A stretch of DNA of 64,000 nucleotides from Azosocius agrarius (GTDB taxonomy: Bacteria > Pseudomonadota > Gammaproteobacteria > UBA6186 > Azoamicaceae). The notes under the pieces are model-generated. The model searched no databases. It was given only the letters and a program-made list of their open reading frames with translations, and had not been told where the DNA came from. The DNA lies in contig CP066692.1 of assembly GCA_016432505.1 (NCBI GenBank), positions 1 through 64,000 on the forward strand. The letters run 5' to 3'. Of this stretch, positions 19,992 through 30,464 are shown piece after piece (position 1 is the first letter of the stretch; every line of letters begins with the position of its first letter). The translations under genes were made by a program, and so were the position numbers.

Positions 19992-21059
19992 ATGAAAGAT
20001 TCTATTTATAATAAATTAAAAGATATGACTGATAGGTACATAGAGATAGATTTATTATTATCTAATTCAGAAATTGTTAAAAATAATAGCAATTATATAT
20101 TGTTGTTAAAAGAAAGATCAGAATTGGAACAGTTTGTTTCTTTTTTTAAAAAATATAATTTTATAGAAAAAAATATATCGGAAGTAAAAGAATTGTTATT
20201 TGATTCTGGTTCTGATAATGAATTAAAATTGTTGTTAGAACATGAAATTAAAATTTTGAATCAAGAAAAACAAGATTTAATTGATTGTTTATATGATTTG
20301 CTTATTAAAAAAGATGTTAATGATAAAAGAAATGTGTTTATTGAAATTAGAGCTGGAACAGGAGGAAATGAAGCTTCTATTTTTTCTGGGAATTTATTAA
20401 GAATGTATATGATGTATTCTGAAATAATGAATTGGAAATATGAAATAATAAATTGTAATGTTGGAGAATTTGGAGGATATAAAGAAGTAGTAATTAGGAT
20501 TGTTGGAAAAGATATATATAGTAAATTAAAATTAGAATCTGGTATACATAGAGTTCAACGCGTGCCAAATACTGAATCTCAAGGAAGAATTCATACATCA
20601 ACTTGTTCTGTTGTAATTATGCCAGAAGTAGAAATTATGGATTCTGTTATTATTGATTCTAGTGATCTCAAAATTGATACTTATAAAGCTGGTGGAGCAG
20701 GTGGCCAACATGTTAATAAAACTGATTCTGCTGTTAGAATTACTCATTTTCCAACAGGAATAGTTGTTGAATGTCAACAAGAAAGATCACAACATAAGAA
20801 TAAAGCAAGAGCTTATTCATTATTACAAGCTAAAATTTTAAATATGGAACAAAATTTACAAAAAAATAAAGTTGATAATATTAGAAAAAAAATAATAGGA
20901 ACAGGTGATAGATCAGAACGTATAAGAACTTATAATTATCCACAAAATAGAATAACAGATCATAGGATTAATTTAACAATTTATAAATTATCTTATATTT
21001 TAGATGGTAATTTAAATTTAATTATAGATCCATTGCAAAGAGAATTAAGAAATGAATAA
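19992..21059 (+). CDS. prfA: Peptide chain release factor 1
   Basis: A 355-residue class I release factor that ends translation at UAA and UAG. The peptidyl-hydrolysis GGQ motif is at residues 237-239, inside AGGAGGQHVNKTDSAVRITH. The codon-reading tripeptide, P-A-T in E. coli RF1, is P-N-T here (residues 192-194). RF1-specific flanks (ESQGRIHTS, VMPEVE) rule out RF2. It is followed by prmC, which methylates the GGQ glutamine, in the usual order. Several genes in the window stop with TGA, so an RF2 gene must exist elsewhere. Confidence 0.97.
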   Translation: MKDSIYNKLKDMTDRYIEIDLLLSNSEIVKNNSNYILLLKERSELEQFVSFFKKYNFIEKNISEVKELLFDSGSDNELKLLLEHEIKILNQEKQDLIDCLYDLLIKKDVNDKRNVFIEIRAGTGGNEASIFSGNLLRMYMMYSEIMNWKYEIINCNVGEFGGYKEVVIRIVGKDIYSKLKLESGIHRVQRVPNTESQGRIHTSTCSVVIMPEVEIMDSVIIDSSDLKIDTYKAGGAGGQHVNKTDSAVRITHFPTGIVVECQQERSQHKNKARAYSLLQAKILNMEQNLQKNKVDNIRKKIIGTGDRSERIRTYNYPQNRITDHRINLTIYKLSYILDGNLNLIIDPLQRELRNE

Positions 21060-21093
21060 AATATTTTTTTAATTATATTTATAAAATTTATAT

Positions 21094-21927
21094 ATGTTTA
21101 GTATTAGTATAAATAATATTTTGTTAATAGGAAAAAATTTATATAATTGTTTTAATTTTTCTATATATTTATTATCTAACATACTTAATGTGTCTACTAA
21201 TTATTTATTTATATTTTATGATATTAAAATTAATTTTTTATTATATTCAAAATATATATATTTATCAAATAAAAAATTATTTGGTTGGCCTATAGGTTAT
21301 ATATTAAAAAAAGAAAAATTTTATAAAATAGATGTTTTATTGGATATAGGGATTTTAGTTCCAAGATATGAAACTAGTATTTTTTTAGAAAAATTATTTA
21401 ATGTTATTTATAAATATAATATTACAAATATTTTAGAGTTAGGTTATGGAACTGGTATAATGTCTTTATTATTGGGAAATTTTAAATTTTTATTTGTGAA
21501 AGGAATTGATTCGGACTTAAATTCTTTTTTTTATGCAATTAAAAATTTGTATAATTTAAAAAATTTTAATATTGATTTTTATTATAATAATTGGACAATG
21601 TTTTATTGTAATAAATATGATTTTGATATTATTTTTTCTAACCCTCCTTATATAAATTTTGATTCATTTATTTTTTTAAATAATAATTTAATACCATTTG
21701 AGTCTAAAAAATCTTTATTATCAAATAATTTTGGTTTATGTGAAATTATTTTTATTATTAGATTTTCGTACATGTGTTTAAATAAAAAAGGTTTTTTATT
21801 AATAGAACATGGATTTAGGCATTCTTTCATTGTAAGAAAGATACTTATTTATTTTGGATATGTTTATGTTAATACTTATACCGATCAATATTATTATGAT
21901 AGAATTACTATAGGTGTTAAATTATAA
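21094..21927 (+). CDS. prmC: Release factor glutamine methyltransferase PrmC (HemK)
   Basis: A 277-residue SAM-dependent methyltransferase that modifies the GGQ glutamine of release factors. The catalytic NPPY is in FSNPPYIN, the SAM loop appears as ELGYGTGIMSL, and PRYETSIF matches the PRPETE-type motif with its second half lost. It directly follows its substrate gene prfA (34 bases). The family length is about 277. The N-terminal helical domain is strongly diverged and AT-driven. Confidence 0.92.
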   Translation: MFSISINNILLIGKNLYNCFNFSIYLLSNILNVSTNYLFIFYDIKINFLLYSKYIYLSNKKLFGWPIGYILKKEKFYKIDVLLDIGILVPRYETSIFLEKLFNVIYKYNITNILELGYGTGIMSLLLGNFKFLFVKGIDSDLNSFFYAIKNLYNLKNFNIDFYYNNWTMFYCNKYDFDIIFSNPPYINFDSFIFLNNNLIPFESKKSLLSNNFGLCEIIFIIRFSYMCLNKKGFLLIEHGFRHSFIVRKILIYFGYVYVNTYTDQYYYDRITIGVKL

Positions 21928-21933
21928 ATTATT

Positions 21934-22224
21934 TTAAATGTACATAAAATCTATATGTAAAATAATTTGTTTATATTGATGATATTGTATATTTTTTATA
22001 TTAACGGTATGTATTTCGTCGTTTATTTTAATATTTATTGGAGTTTCATAACTTTTATTTTTTTTTAACGTATAATAAATTATATTGTGATCAAGAGAAA
22101 TAAGTAATGAATTTTTATGTTTAACATATATTACAGCTGGTATTTTATTTTCTAATTTTCTTAGTCTTTTGTTATGATTATTACCTATATTCGTTCTTAA
22201 ATTTGCTAAAATATTTGATAACAT
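21934..22224 (-). CDS. rplY: 50S ribosomal protein L25 (short form)
   Basis: A 96-residue L25 of the short type (94 in E. coli) that binds 5S rRNA. Conserved parts are NKRLRKLENKIPAVIY, ISLDHN and the C-terminal NIQYHQYKQIILHIDFMYI, matching the VQRHPYKPKLQHIDF end of E. coli L25. It lies downstream of gatCAB and two tRNAs on the same strand, and ends 6 bases from the prmC stop. Confidence 0.93.
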   Translation of the reverse strand: MLSNILANLRTNIGNNHNKRLRKLENKIPAVIYVKHKNSLLISLDHNIIYYTLKKNKSYETPINIKINDEIHTVNIKNIQYHQYKQIILHIDFMYI

Positions 22225-22268
22225 AATATAAACCCTTATAAATTGTTATTTTACTCACATGCTAAATA

Positions 22269-22339
22269 ATGGGGTGCCAGGATTCGAACCTGGGATATAG
22301 GGATCAAAACCCTATGCCTTACCACTTGGCCACACCCCA
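22269..22339 (-). tRNA. tRNA-Gln (anticodon TTG)
   Basis: A 71-nt cloverleaf; acceptor TGGGGTG begins with the U1-A72 pair typical of tRNA-Gln, and the anticodon loop is TTTTGAT. The discriminator reads U and CCA is not encoded. It lies downstream of gatB on the same strand, so the amidotransferase and its substrate tRNA may share a transcript. Confidence 0.94.
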
Positions 22340-22415
22340 ATTTTGTTATTATTACATATTTTTATAATTTATTAAATAGATAAATTATTTTTTAAACAAT
22401 AAATATAAAAATATT

Positions 22416-22487
22416 TGCCGAAAAGTGGACTTGAACCTCTGACCTTTACATTACGAGTGTACTGCTCTACCTCTGAGCTATTTCGGC
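22416..22487 (-). tRNA. tRNA-Thr (anticodon CGT)
   Basis: A 72-nt cloverleaf, acceptor GCCGAAA, anticodon loop CTCGTAA, discriminator A. It starts 4 bases after the gatB stop codon. With the TGT and GGT isoacceptors it is the third threonine tRNA in the window. CCA is not encoded. Confidence 0.94.
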
Positions 22488-22491
22488 AATT

Positions 22492-23901
22492 TTATAAAAT
22501 TTTATTTAAATTAAAAATTATTTTTTTTGGATTGGTTTTATTTTTTGTTTTTTCCATTATTTTTCCAAAAAAAAATTGATATAATTTTTTTTTGCCTTGT
22601 TTGTATTGTATCATTTGTTGTTTATAATTTGTAAGTGTTTTATTTATTATATTTTTTATAGTTTTATTATTATTTATTTGTTCTAAATCATATTTTTTAA
22701 TAATATAATTTATATTGTTAAATTTTTTTTTAAAAGTTATATAAAATATTTTTTTTGCTGTTTTTGTGGAAATATGTTTTTTATTTATTTTTAATAATAG
22801 TAAATATAAATATTCTGGTGTAATTTTATTTATTTTATATTTTTTTAATAAAGTTATTAAGTCAACAATAAGCCAATTTGTAATTATTTTAGGCTTATTA
22901 AATTTTTTTATTATGTATAAAAAATATTTTAATAAAATTTTATTATTAATAATTATTTTTACTTCTGTTTCTGATAATAAATATTTATTTATTAAAGACA
23001 TTTTTGTTTGATTTGAAGAATTTATTATTTTATGTTTTATTTTATTTATATATTTTTTACTTATTTTAATTGGTAAAAGATCAGGATCAGGAAAATATCT
23101 ATAATCTTTTGAATCTTCTTTTGATCTCATTGTATATGTTTTATTTTTTGTTGTATCATATAATCTTGTTTCTTGTGTTATTTTTTTTCCTTTTTTTAAT
23201 AAATTAGTTTGTCTTTTTATTTCATAATTTATTGCATTTTCAACAAATTTAAATGAATTTATATTTTTTATTTCTACTTTTGTTCCTAATGTTTTATCAT
23301 CATTTTTTTTTAAGGATATGTTTACATCACATCTAAAAGATCCTTCTTGTAATTTTCCATCACATATATTTATATGGCATACTATGTTATGCAATGTTTT
23401 TAAATATTTTTTAGCTTCAATTGCAGAATTTATATCTGGTTTTGAAACTATTTCTAGTAAAGGTATTCCTGCTCTATTAAAATCTATTTCAGTTCTATTA
23501 TGTTTGTGTGATAATTTTCCTGCATCTTCTTCTAAGTGCGCTCTATCTATATTTATAATTTTTTTTTTATTTTTGTTATATATGTATATATGTCCATTTT
23601 TTATTATTGGAAAATAAAATTGACTAATTTGATATCCTTTAGGGAGATCTGGATAAAAGTAATTTTTTCTATCAAAAATTGATATTGGTAATATTTTTCC
23701 TTGTACTGCTATACCAAATTTTAAAGCCATATTTATAGTATTTTTATTTAAAATTGGTAAAGTACCAGGAATTGCCATATCTGTTAATGAGATATTAATA
23801 TTTGGTTTTGTATTATACGTTGTTGAGGATTTAGAAAATATTTTTGATTTGGTATTTAATTGAATATGAACTTCTAATCCTATTTTTGAGTAAAATTTCA
23901 T
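22492..23901 (-). CDS. gatB: Asp/Glu-tRNA amidotransferase subunit B
   Basis: A 469-residue tRNA-binding kinase subunit of GatCAB, which converts Glu-tRNA-Gln (and Asp-tRNA-Asn) to the amide form. The GLEVHIQLNTKSKIFS start, DLPKGYQISQ, and LEIVSKPDI motifs are clear, with the C-terminal helical/YqeY-like tail also present. I use the ATG at 23901 (AAGAGA upstream) rather than the adjacent TTG. With gatA and gatC it forms a minus-strand operon. The presence of gltX but no glnS in the window fits the indirect route to Gln-tRNA. Confidence 0.97.
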   Translation of the reverse strand: MKFYSKIGLEVHIQLNTKSKIFSKSSTTYNTKPNINISLTDMAIPGTLPILNKNTINMALKFGIAVQGKILPISIFDRKNYFYPDLPKGYQISQFYFPIIKNGHIYIYNKNKKKIINIDRAHLEEDAGKLSHKHNRTEIDFNRAGIPLLEIVSKPDINSAIEAKKYLKTLHNIVCHINICDGKLQEGSFRCDVNISLKKNDDKTLGTKVEIKNINSFKFVENAINYEIKRQTNLLKKGKKITQETRLYDTTKNKTYTMRSKEDSKDYRYFPDPDLLPIKISKKYINKIKHKIINSSNQTKMSLINKYLLSETEVKIIINNKILLKYFLYIIKKFNKPKIITNWLIVDLITLLKKYKINKITPEYLYLLLLKINKKHISTKTAKKIFYITFKKKFNNINYIIKKYDLEQINNNKTIKNIINKTLTNYKQQMIQYKQGKKKLYQFFFGKIMEKTKNKTNPKKIIFNLNKIL

Positions 23902-23917
23902 CAATTTCTCTTTTATA

Positions 23918-25357
<1,440 letters not shown>

Positions 25358-25373
25358 GTTCACCTTTTAATTT

Positions 25374-25679
25374 TTATTTATCAATTATTTTAGAAACAAT
25401 ATAAAAATTATTTTGCATATTATTTTTATTTAAATTTTTTATTTTGTTACTGTAATTTTTTAATTCTATTTGGTCCTTGTTTAAGGTTTGATATTTTTTT
25501 ATAGGATGAAATATGGGATCTATATTGTCAATGTTTATTTCGTTAATTTTATTTAAAATTTTTAATATTTGATTTAATTCGAATAAAATTTTTATTTTAT
25601 AATCTTTTTTCTTATTATTATATATTTTTAAAGCTGATAATTCAGACAATTTCTTTATATCATTTAAATTTATTATCAT
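25374..25679 (-). CDS. gatC: Asp/Glu-tRNA amidotransferase subunit C
   Basis: A 101-residue small subunit that wraps the GatA-GatB interface. The family pattern is present: an N-terminal helix (IKKLSELSALKI), a central helix ending ILKILNKINEINIDNIDPIFHP and a C-terminal tail. E. coli lacks GatCAB, but many other gammaproteobacteria have it. It is the first gene of the operon, with gatA 10-17 bases downstream. Confidence 0.93.
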   Translation of the reverse strand: MIINLNDIKKLSELSALKIYNNKKKDYKIKILFELNQILKILNKINEINIDNIDPIFHPIKKYQTLNKDQIELKNYSNKIKNLNKNNMQNNFYIVSKIIDK

Positions 25680-26000
25680 TTTTTTTTATTAATATTTATA
25701 AAATATGTCATTATAACATATAATAAATTTATTATAAAATCATATTAAATATAAGTATATTTAATTTAATTGATGAATTTTTTAATTTATATTTTTTGTT
25801 TTATTTTTTAATGATATTATATTTATGTATTAAATATAATAAAGTTATTTAATTTAAATATTATTTTATTAAATTTGTGCAATTGTTGTAAAATAATTTA
25901 ATGTAATAATTTATATTTATTACATTTTATTGTAAATAATAAACTATTTTTAAATGATTTTTTCATTTAAAATGATATATATATTGATATGGAGTGAAAT
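25680..26000. other. 321-base divergent intergenic region (gatC / dicarboxylate transporter)
   Basis: This AT-rich gap separates two divergent units and must hold promoters for both. I see no open frame worth calling. A 10-bp inverted repeat with a 5-T spacer (25948-25957 and 25963-25972) lies 28 bases upstream of the transporter start. It is not an FNR site, because the half-site spacing is one base short and the sequence differs. A GGAG ribosome binding site is at 25991-25994. Confidence 0.6.
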
Positions 26001-27452
26001 ATGAGCAGTAATGTTACATCTGAAAAAACTCTTTCAGGTTATAAGTGGAATGGGGCAAAGCCTATACCTTTTTTTGTAGTTTTATTTATATTTGCTGGGT
26101 TGTGGTTTGTTGATGTTCCTTCTGGGCTTAATATTAAATCATGGCATTTGTTTGTTATATTTTTGTCTACTATTATAGGACTAATTATAAAACCTCTTCC
26201 TATGGGAGCTATGGCTATTTTTGCCGTATGCGCATGTACATTAACGAATACTTTGCCTTTAGGGCAAGTTTTGAGTAGTTTTGGTTCTGCTATTGTTTGG
26301 TTGATAGTTTCAGCTTTTTTATTAGCTAGAGGCTTTATAAAAACTGGATTAGGATGCAGAATAGCATATTATTTTATTACATTTTTAGGAAAAAGTACTC
26401 TTGGGTTAGCATATGGATTAACTATTACAGAATTATTATTTGCGCCGGGAACTCCTAGTAATACAGCTAGAGGCGCTGGTATTGTTTTTCCTATCATAAA
26501 TGGTTTAAATGCTGAGTATAAAAGCAATGTAAAAGATGGGACACAACGACGTTTGGGAAGTTATTTGATAAAATTATTATTTCAAGTAAATGTTATTACT
26601 AGTGCTATGTTTGTTACAGCAACTGCTGGTAATCCTTTGGTTGTTAGTATTGTTGCTAGCCATGGTATACAATTAGATTGGGGGACATGGGCATTAGCTT
26701 GTTCTGTTCCTGGTATAATTAATTTAATTTTGTTACCATTTTTGTTATATATAATTTTTCCACCAGAAATAAAATCTACTCCTCAAGCACCAAGTTTTGC
26801 CAGAGAAAAGCTTAAACAGTTAGGGCCTATGTCTGTTAATGAAATTATAATGATGTTTGTGTTTGTTTTTTTATTAACATTATGGATATTTGGAGAAAAA
26901 TATGGAATAAATGCTACTACGGCTGGAATTACTGGGTTGTTTATATTATTAGTATGTGGTGTTTTAAATTGGGATGATATTATAAAGGAACAAAATGCTT
27001 GGGATACTTTTATATGGATGGCTGTATTAATTATGTTATCTATGAAGTTATCTGATTTAGGTGTTACGGATTGGTTTGGAAATTTTGTTAAAACTTTGGT
27101 GGTTGGTAAATCATGGATAATTGTGTTAACAATTATAGGTTTATTATATTATTACGCGCATTATATGTTTGCTAGTATGACTGCACATATATCAGCTTTA
27201 TATGCAACTTTTTTTGTTGTTTGTTTAACAGCTGGTGCTCCTCCAATTGTTACGGCTTTACTACTTGGTGTTGCTTCTAGTTTAAGTGCAGGTTTAACAC
27301 ATTATGGAACAGGTTCTGCGCCAGTTTATTTTGGTTCTAACTACCTTACTTTATCAGAATGGTGGTTTTATGGTTTTATAGTTAGTGTTATAAATATTAT
27401 AATTTGGATATTATTTGGTGGCATATGGTGGAAGATGTTAGGTTATTGGTAA
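26001..27452 (+). CDS. DASS-family dicarboxylate transporter (2-oxoglutarate/malate translocator type)
   Basis: A 483-residue inner-membrane transporter with about 12 hydrophobic segments in two repeats. The first repeat carries the family Ser-Asn-Thr motif in GTPSNTARGAG; the second carries GLTHYGTGSAPVYFG, a mark of the DiT1/SodiT1 branch that exchanges malate, 2-oxoglutarate and similar C4-C5 dicarboxylates. It is read from an ATG with GGAG upstream. It sits beside the nos cluster, separated by a hairpin. Its codon use is slightly less AT-driven than its neighbours, as expected for a strongly selected gene. The likely role is import of host organic acids as electron donor; the exact substrate is inferred. 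Confidence 0.88.
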   Translation: MSSNVTSEKTLSGYKWNGAKPIPFFVVLFIFAGLWFVDVPSGLNIKSWHLFVIFLSTIIGLIIKPLPMGAMAIFAVCACTLTNTLPLGQVLSSFGSAIVWLIVSAFLLARGFIKTGLGCRIAYYFITFLGKSTLGLAYGLTITELLFAPGTPSNTARGAGIVFPIINGLNAEYKSNVKDGTQRRLGSYLIKLLFQVNVITSAMFVTATAGNPLVVSIVASHGIQLDWGTWALACSVPGIINLILLPFLLYIIFPPEIKSTPQAPSFAREKLKQLGPMSVNEIIMMFVFVFLLTLWIFGEKYGINATTAGITGLFILLVCGVLNWDDIIKEQNAWDTFIWMAVLIMLSMKLSDLGVTDWFGNFVKTLVVGKSWIIVLTIIGLLYYYAHYMFASMTAHISALYATFFVVCLTAGAPPIVTALLLGVASSLSAGLTHYGTGSAPVYFGSNYLTLSEWWFYGFIVSVINIIIWILFGGIWWKMLGYW

Positions 27453-27472
27453 TATTGTAAAATTTATATATG

Positions 27473-27503
27473 AAGTCTTCTAGATAAATCTACTAGAAGA
27501 CTT
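27473..27503. terminator. Bidirectional terminator between the transporter and apbE
   Basis: A perfect 11-bp stem (27473-27483 with 27493-27503) encloses a 9-base loop, unusually rich in G and C for this DNA. It lies between the two convergent stop codons, 20 bases after one and abutting the other. A short T tract follows on the plus strand (27502-27505). It is the clearest terminator-like hairpin between convergent genes in the window. Confidence 0.7.
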
Positions 27504-28424
27504 TTATATAAATGTTTTAAAATTATATTCTGGGAAATTTTTTTTTAATATATATATTTCTTGTAAAGGTGTGTTATAGAGAGCTGTTGATAATGCATCG
27601 CAAATTGTTAAATTAGGCCCTGTAACGGTAGTTAATTTATAATAGTTATTCGTGGACAGTGTGGTTGGGTCTATTATATGATTTTTTATAATGTAATTTT
27701 TAGATATTTTGTTTTTTATGAATTGTCCTGAAGAGGCTATACTTGTATTATGTAAATTAATACAATTATTATCAATATTTTTATTGATAGAGTCTATTTT
27801 TATTTGCCAATCATTTGTTTTATTGTTTTCTTTTATTTTAATATCTCCTCCTAATTCTATTAGAATATTTTTTATTTCATGTTGATTTGTTATTTTTATA
27901 GCTTGTTCAATTGCAAAACCTTTACCTATACTTCCTAAATCTATTGTTAAATGGTCATTTAACATTGCTTTGTTTTTATTTATGTTTATTAAAAGGGGTG
28001 TATTTTTTTTAATTAAATGTTTATTGCTATTCTTTAAATATGATTTGTTGCCAATGCATATATTAAATTTTTGATTTGTTTTTATTCTTAAAATTTCACT
28101 TAATTTTAGTATATATATTATGTTTTTTGGAAGATTAAATTCTATTTTCGGGTTTTTATTCATTTTTCCAATAAAAGAAGTTTTTGAAAACATTGTTAAA
28201 ATTTTTTCATAATATGAAATTTTATATATTATATCATTTATTAATTGCTTTCCTTTTATTTTGTTATTTGTTATTAGGTTAATTTTTCCTATTGTTCCCA
28301 TTGATGAAAAATTTTGAATTATGTTGTATGTTCTTTTTGTGTAAGCAAAACATAAGTTATTTGTTAATGGAATCATTGCACATAATCCTAATATATTTTT
28401 TATAAAGAGTCTTCTTTTTATCAT
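27504..28424 (-). CDS. apbE: FAD:protein FMN transferase ApbE (NosX-type)
   Basis: A 306-residue flavin transferase that attaches FMN by a phosphoester bond to a threonine of target proteins such as NosR, NqrC and RnfG. The N-terminus (RRLFIKNILGLCAMI) looks like a twin-arginine or Sec export signal, consistent with a periplasmic site of action. Family motifs are IDLGSIGKGFAIEQAI, LIELGGDI and the metal-site end CDALSTALYN. It is divergent from nosZ and two genes from nosR, whose FMN domain is its probable target. Length is slightly short for the family. Confidence 0.9.
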   Translation of the reverse strand: MIKRRLFIKNILGLCAMIPLTNNLCFAYTKRTYNIIQNFSSMGTIGKINLITNNKIKGKQLINDIIYKISYYEKILTMFSKTSFIGKMNKNPKIEFNLPKNIIYILKLSEILRIKTNQKFNICIGNKSYLKNSNKHLIKKNTPLLININKNKAMLNDHLTIDLGSIGKGFAIEQAIKITNQHEIKNILIELGGDIKIKENNKTNDWQIKIDSINKNIDNNCINLHNTSIASSGQFIKNKISKNYIIKNHIIDPTTLSTNNYYKLTTVTGPNLTICDALSTALYNTPLQEIYILKKNFPEYNFKTFI

Positions 28425-28594
28425 TTGTTTATTTTATTAATTTTTTTAATATTAAATATTAATTTTTTTATTATACTTAATATATAAATATTTTGTTATA
28501 TATTTTTTTATATTTATTTTGTATAATTACAAATTATAAAATAATAAATGTATTTTATATAATTGTTATTTACTTAAAGTGAGAATTAATATTT

Positions 28595-30448
28595 ATGATT
28601 AATAAAGATAATTATAAAGAGAATTTGAATATTTTATCTGATAGACGTTCGTTTATTAAAAAATCTTTGTGTACTGGCGTTGTTGCTGTTGCAACTTATT
28701 TTAGCGTTACATCAGGTAAATTAGCACATGCTGCTGTTAAAGCCAATAAACCTGTAACTGCAGAAGTAAAGCCTGGAGAGTTGGATGAGTATTATGGATT
28801 TTGGTCTGGAGGGCAGTCAGGAGAAGTTAGAATTCTTGGAGTTCCTTCCATGAGAGAATTTAAACGTATTCCTGTTTTTAATTATGATTGTACATATGGT
28901 TGGGGAATTACAAATTATAGTAAAAAAATATTGGGTGATTATACAATTGGTGATACACATCATGTACATTTATCTTATAATAATGGTACGTATGATGGAA
29001 AGTATGCTTTTGTTAATGATAAATCTCAAAGTCGTCTTGCTAGAATTAGATTAGATTATATGGAAACAGATGCTATAACAAAAATACCACATTCTCAAGG
29101 AACGCATGGAATTTTTCCGTCTAGAAATAAATTAGATGCTGTGTATTGTAATAGTGAATTTAATATTCCTTTACCAAATGATGGAAGGGATGTTGATTCT
29201 ACAGAAAAATATGTAGCTATGCATACTTGTATAGATGCATTGACCATGAAAGTTCGTTGGCAAGTTATGGTAGATGGTAATTTGGATTTATGTGCTACTG
29301 ATTATCAAGGAAAATATTCTATGGGCACTTGTTATAATTCTGAAGGAGGTGTTGAGCTTGCTGAAATGATGGCTGCTGATAGAGATTATTTGACGGTGTT
29401 TAATTTGAAGAGAATAGAAGAAGCCGTTCTTTCTGGAAAAGGAGAATATATTGAAGGTAGTGATGCTCCTATATTAAACGGCAAAGGAAAAAATCCTTAT
29501 GTTTTGTATATTCCTATTCCTAAGAATCCTCATGGGGTAAATATAGAACCTAAAGGAAAATATGCTATTTGTGCTGGAAAATTATCTCCAACAGTTTCTA
29601 TTATTTCACTAGAAAAAATTGATAATGCTTTTTCTGGGTTAATTAGTGATGCTAGAGATTGTGTTGTTGCTGAGCCTGAAGTTGGATTGGGCCCTCTGCA
29701 TACTGCGTTTGACAATGAAGGAAAAGCGTATACGTCTATTTTTATTGATTCTGTTATTACTAAATGGGATATTGAAAAAGCAATAAAAGGTCAAAATCCT
29801 ATTATACAAAAAATAGATGTTCATTATCAAGTTGGTCATGTGAATGCTTCAATGAGTGAAACTAAAAATGCTGATGGTAAATATGTTGTATCTTTAAATA
29901 AATTTTCTAAAGATAGATTTTTACCCATTGGCCCGTATTTTCCTGATAATGATCAATTAATAAGTATATCTGGTAAACAAATGGAATTATTACATGATAG
30001 CCCTGTATGTCCTGAGCCTCATGATGCTTTAATAGTAGATAGAAGTTTAATTAAACCTAAGCAAATATGGGATATTAATGATTATAAATTTACTTTTGAA
30101 AAAAATATTGTTCAAAAATTAGGAGTTGAATTTGGGGCAAATAAAATTATAAGAAGGGGAAATAAAGTTTATGCCGTGATGTCAAGCATAGCACCAAATT
30201 TTGGATTAACCTCTATAAGAGTTAATTTTGGTGATGAAGTCACGATTATACAAACGAATTTAGATAATATCGAAGATTTAACTCATGGATTTTGTTTAAG
30301 CTCATATAACATAAATTTTGGTGTTTCTCCTATGGAAACTGTTTCTGTTACTTTTATTGCTGATAAAAAAGGTGTTTTTTGGTATTATTGTCCTTGGTTT
30401 TGTCATGCTCTTCATTTAGAGATGAGAGGTAGATTTATTGTTACATAA
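28595..30448 (+). CDS. nosZ: Nitrous oxide reductase NosZ (clade I, Tat-exported)
   Basis: A 617-residue periplasmic copper enzyme that reduces N2O to N2, the last step of denitrification. A twin-arginine signal is seen at DRRSFIKKSL (about residues 16-25) followed by a hydrophobic run. Seven CuZ-site histidines are present: DTHHVHLS (two), QGTHG, NPHGV, LHTAF, VGHVNA and EPHDA. The CuA domain at the C-terminus holds His564 and CPWFCHALHLEMRGR (Cys599, Trp601, Cys603, His607, Met610), all with the standard spacing. No key residue is missing, so it should be active. Tat export and the NosRZDFYL order mark clade I. It starts the nos operon. Confidence 0.98.
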   Translation: MINKDNYKENLNILSDRRSFIKKSLCTGVVAVATYFSVTSGKLAHAAVKANKPVTAEVKPGELDEYYGFWSGGQSGEVRILGVPSMREFKRIPVFNYDCTYGWGITNYSKKILGDYTIGDTHHVHLSYNNGTYDGKYAFVNDKSQSRLARIRLDYMETDAITKIPHSQGTHGIFPSRNKLDAVYCNSEFNIPLPNDGRDVDSTEKYVAMHTCIDALTMKVRWQVMVDGNLDLCATDYQGKYSMGTCYNSEGGVELAEMMAADRDYLTVFNLKRIEEAVLSGKGEYIEGSDAPILNGKGKNPYVLYIPIPKNPHGVNIEPKGKYAICAGKLSPTVSIISLEKIDNAFSGLISDARDCVVAEPEVGLGPLHTAFDNEGKAYTSIFIDSVITKWDIEKAIKGQNPIIQKIDVHYQVGHVNASMSETKNADGKYVVSLNKFSKDRFLPIGPYFPDNDQLISISGKQMELLHDSPVCPEPHDALIVDRSLIKPKQIWDINDYKFTFEKNIVQKLGVEFGANKIIRRGNKVYAVMSSIAPNFGLTSIRVNFGDEVTIIQTNLDNIEDLTHGFCLSSYNINFGVSPMETVSVTFIADKKGVFWYYCPWFCHALHLEMRGRFIVT

Positions 30449-30464
30449 TGTAAAATTTATTTTT

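Noticed and set aside
25948..25972. FNR/DNR-type binding site upstream of the transporter
   Set aside because: The half-sites and spacing do not fit TTGAT-N4-ATCAA; I also saw no such site upstream of nosZ.
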